Below the pieces are notes generated by a model, which was not told where the DNA came from, made no database searches, and saw only the letters and a list, made by a program, of their open reading frames with translations. Positions 61,718 through 64,000 of a DNA stretch of 64,000 nucleotides are shown piece by piece. The DNA is taken from NCBI GenBank assembly GCA_963663025.1, contig OY760073.1, positions 186,001 through 250,000 on the forward strand, given 5' to 3'. Source of the stretch: JAGWBF01 sp963663025. Its GTDB lineage: Bacteria; Chloroflexota; Dehalococcoidia; Lucifugimonadales; JAGWBF01. The position numbers were made by a program, and so were the translations under genes. Every line of letters starts with the position of its first letter. Position 1 is the stretch's first letter.

Positions 61718-62656
61718 CTACTTGAGGCGGCCTTCGAAATACTCGTTGACCCGCCGGAAGTACTCATCTGGGTACTCGGCGAAGGACTCCACGTGGCCCG
61801 GCGCATCGGTGCTCCAGAAAATCGTGCCCTCAGGGGCTGCCGCAGCCACCCTTTCGCCGTGGCCGATGGGCACACGCTCGTCCTCCTCGCCGTGGATGAT
61901 CAGCAGTGGGTAGTTAAGCTCCACGACGGCCTTCTCTGCGTTTAGCGCGCCGATATCGATGCCATATACTGCGTTCGCCATCAGGCTGGTCACGGGAATG
62001 AAGGCGGGAATCAACCACCCGGGGAAGGGTGTCTTGCGCGAGGCTTCCTGGACGATAAGGTCCGTTGCTGCGGCAAAGGGGCTGTCGGCCACGATGGCGG
62101 CTATGCCCGGCTCTTCGAGGGCGGCCAGGATGGATGTAACCCCGCCCATGGAGTATCCCATCAACCCGACCTTGCCTGCAGTGGCCCCCTTCTCTTCAAC
62201 CAGGTAGTCGTAAGCCCCCAGCACATCCCAGCGCTCGAAGTAGCCGCCGGATATCTGGTCGCCCTCGGATTGGCCATGTCCTCGCAGGTCGAACAGCAGC
62301 AGGTCGTAGCCCTCCTCAACCAAACCATCGGCCAAGTCCAGGGCGTAGTCCGCGGACCGTACGCTGCTCAAGCCATGGACGAATATCAGGTGCGGGTTGT
62401 CTTGGCCCTCTTGCCGCTTGCCTGATATATACCAGCCGACGAGCTGCACCTCCTGTCCCCTCCCATGGAACGCCACATCCGCCCACTCAAGGTCGAAGTC
62501 TGCTGGATGGCCCTCCTGGGGATAACGCTCAGCGCCGGTGAGACCCTGGGCTATGAAGAAAGCTATGAAAAGGTAGACGACCACAAGGAGAATAAGAGCT
62601 GCTAACAGCCCCCACTTCACCTTTGGCCTCTTAAGTATTGATCCCAGTAGGACCAA
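61718..62656 (-). CDS. Membrane-anchored alpha/beta hydrolase
   Basis: 312 residues. One N-terminal membrane helix (WGLLAALILLVVVYLFIAFF) and then an alpha/beta hydrolase: LIFVHGLSSVRSADYAL, DLRGHGQSEG, nucleophile elbow GLMGYSMGGVTSIL, acid in HGEEDERVP and His in PGHVESF. Start TTG 62656 with GGAGGT eight bases upstream. Likely anchored in the cytoplasmic membrane; the catalytic side is not certain. Substrate unknown. Confidence 0.83.
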   Translation of the reverse strand: MVLLGSILKRPKVKWGLLAALILLVVVYLFIAFFIAQGLTGAERYPQEGHPADFDLEWADVAFHGRGQEVQLVGWYISGKRQEGQDNPHLIFVHGLSSVRSADYALDLADGLVEEGYDLLLFDLRGHGQSEGDQISGGYFERWDVLGAYDYLVEEKGATAGKVGLMGYSMGGVTSILAALEEPGIAAIVADSPFAAATDLIVQEASRKTPFPGWLIPAFIPVTSLMANAVYGIDIGALNAEKAVVELNYPLLIIHGEEDERVPIGHGERVAAAAPEGTIFWSTDAPGHVESFAEYPDEYFRRVNEYFEGRLK

Positions 62657-62718
62657 CTAGCTAGACCTCCAGGATCAGCATAGGTAGGACGACGCGCGCC
62701 CTCACGCTACGGAGAAGT

Positions 62719-63465
62719 CTAGAGCTCCTTCCGCCGAAAAACTGCCCAAGCCCCGACCAAAAACAGGGCGATGCATCCCGCGGCTATGGGGAAGGTCTGC
62801 CAGGCGTCGCCGATCCTTCCGCCTTCCGTGATGCCGCTAGTGTTCATGGCCCACAGAACAAGGTTTATGGGCCAGTACTCTTCGGTTTTGGGTATCGCAG
62901 TCAAGGGTATCTGGATGATGAAGAGGACCGAGGCAATGCCCCCGGCGAGCATCTGGCGGGAGAACATACCGCTCCAGAAAAAGGTCATCGAAGCCACGAA
63001 AATCAGGTAAAAGCCAATGATGCTCACGTATATGGCAAATGTTACGGCATCATAGTAGCTGATCAGAATGGTTGTCAGGACGAACATGACTATCGAGCCC
63101 GCGGCAAATCCTAGACACAGAGATGATGTCATTCCCATGAATCTGGCGGACACAAAGGCAGCCACGGAGACCGGTTTGCTGAGCACCATCCCGGCGGTGC
63201 CAGAAGCCCGTTCGTTGGCCAGGACGCCCATGCCGAAGACGATGGCGATCAGGGCGCCTACTGTAGCTGTCGTAGTCCCGTAGGCTTCCAGCAGTCCCCT
63301 GGCCAAGTCTCTGTCCCTCTCGAGATCGGTGAATAAGGAGACGATGAAAGGGATGACGGCAATCAGTAGAGCTACCGCGGCAAAGAAAGCGGCCGCGCCC
63401 ACGAGGCGCCATGTGCGGCGCTGCTCCAGCATCTCCTTGGATATCAAGGTCCAGAAGCCAGTCAT
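62719..63465 (-). CDS. ABC-2 type transporter permease
   Basis: 248 residues, six membrane helices. MTGFWTLISKEMLEQRRTWRLVGAAAFFAAVALL opens the protein; the IAIVFGMGVLANERASGTAGMVLSKPVS loop is typical of ABC-2 export permeases. ATG 63465 overlaps the stop of the ATPase gene by four bases, so the two are coupled. Confidence 0.87.
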   Translation of the reverse strand: MTGFWTLISKEMLEQRRTWRLVGAAAFFAAVALLIAVIPFIVSLFTDLERDRDLARGLLEAYGTTTATVGALIAIVFGMGVLANERASGTAGMVLSKPVSVAAFVSARFMGMTSSLCLGFAAGSIVMFVLTTILISYYDAVTFAIYVSIIGFYLIFVASMTFFWSGMFSRQMLAGGIASVLFIIQIPLTAIPKTEEYWPINLVLWAMNTSGITEGGRIGDAWQTFPIAAGCIALFLVGAWAVFRRKEL

Positions 63466-64000
63466 GCTTCCACCTCTCCCTCGGTGACCAGGTCCACGAA
63501 CACATCCTCCAGGCTGGCTTGGGTCAGCTCGTAGTGAAGTAAGGTCAGGCCGCTCTCGTGTACCAGCCGCGGCAGCTCCTTCTTGGAAGCATCTGTGTCC
63601 GACACCGCCACGCGGAAGAGGTGCCGGTCTCCGTGGACGCTCCCTTCCATGGAAGTCAACCACTCCCGCCCTCCCAGCAGGGCAGCCAGGGGCGCAGGGT
63701 CTTCTTCCACCTCGATTCTGTAAACGGAGCCGTGCTGGGAGGAACGTATCTCGTCGATTGTCCCACTGGCGACCATCCGCCCCCGGTTTATGATGGCCAC
63801 ATGGTCGCACACTCGCTCCACATCGCTGAGGATATGGGTGGACACGAACACCGTGGTCTCGCCCTTCAGGGCTGCGATGGTCTCCAGCATATCCCGGCGG
63901 CCCATGGGGTCCAGGGCTGAGGCAGGCTCGTCCAGGAACAGCACCTGGGGCTGATGGATGAGGGCTTGGGCCAGACCCAGACGCTGAAGCATTCCCCTGG
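63462..64000 (-). CDS. ABC transporter ATP-binding protein, 5' partial
   Basis: C-terminal half of an ATPase cut by the window end. The frame is open to the boundary, with the end of the signature region (GMLQRLGLAQAL), Walker B (VLFLDEPASALDPMGRRDM), H-loop (FVSTHILSDVERVCDHV) and a C-terminal extension of about 90 residues. It partners the ABC-2 permease; together they form an exporter, natural substrate unknown. Confidence 0.9.
   Translation of the reverse strand, partial: RGMLQRLGLAQALIHQPQVLFLDEPASALDPMGRRDMLETIAALKGETTVFVSTHILSDVERVCDHVAIINRGRMVASGTIDEIRSSQHGSVYRIEVEEDPAPLAALLGGREWLTSMEGSVHGDRHLFRVAVSDTDASKKELPRLVHESGLTLLHYELTQASLEDVFVDLVTEGEVEA

Overview
The window looks like a chromosomal segment of a GC-rich bacterium, most plausibly a member of Chloroflexota (Dehalococcoidia/SAR202-like). 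This is an inference from gene content: several unrelated luciferase-like flavin oxidoreductases, Asp-box (BNR) beta-propellers, acetamidase/formamidase, Ldh_2 and short-chain dehydrogenases, VOC and cupin proteins, a DUF1998 helicase and a DUF503 protein. There is no rRNA. Promoters, where visible, are housekeeping type (TTGACC/TTGGCG-like, 17-18 bp, TATAAT-like), and starts often have strong AGGAGG sites.

Layout. 1-9.1 kb: a potassium channel cut by the window edge, a PLP enzyme, an amidohydrolase, an alpha/beta hydrolase, a BrnT/BrnA toxin-antitoxin pair, a beta-propeller and a metallo-beta-lactamase-fold protein. 9.1-10.9 kb: a small accessory cassette (unknown protein, HNH nuclease, tiny basic protein, membrane protein). 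11-25 kb: TPR protein, flavin oxidoreductase, a TPP-riboswitch-controlled thiG-thiE-thiS operon, nicotinamidase-like hydrolase, sugar-isomerase-like protein, dehydrogenase, lhgO, comF, a four-rhodanese protein, PAC2, membrane protein and a glutamine-amidotransferase-like protein. 25-27.4 kb: GlcG protein, a broken acetamidase, an SDR. 27.5-34.1 kb: secreted metzincin-motif protein plus lipoproteins built by a ~2.45 kb tandem duplication. 34.6-46.3 kb: catabolic-type enzymes, a MazEF-like pair, HicAB, an orphan HicB, and tRNA-Leu(TAA), tRNA-Cys(GCA) and tRNA-Leu(GAG). 46.3-60.3 kb: a large hydrolase, CCA transferase, zinc-ribbon proteins, alcohol dehydrogenase, a frameshifted 3-hydroxyisobutyrate-type dehydrogenase, OGG, an exonuclease-helicase, PHP protein and a DUF1998 helicase. 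60.5-64 kb: peptide-ABC permease, membrane-anchored hydrolase and an ABC exporter cut by the window end.

Intergenic space is seeded with two families of palindromic interspersed repeats (called PIR-A and PIR-B here, 20 copies), one copy of which shows paired base changes in its arms. Three genes need a one-base shift to read through (27.6, 51.1 and 25.4 kb), the last also carrying an in-frame stop. The most novel-looking locus is the metzincin/lipoprotein cassette: its two lipoproteins share nearly identical C-terminal halves behind strongly different N-terminal halves.
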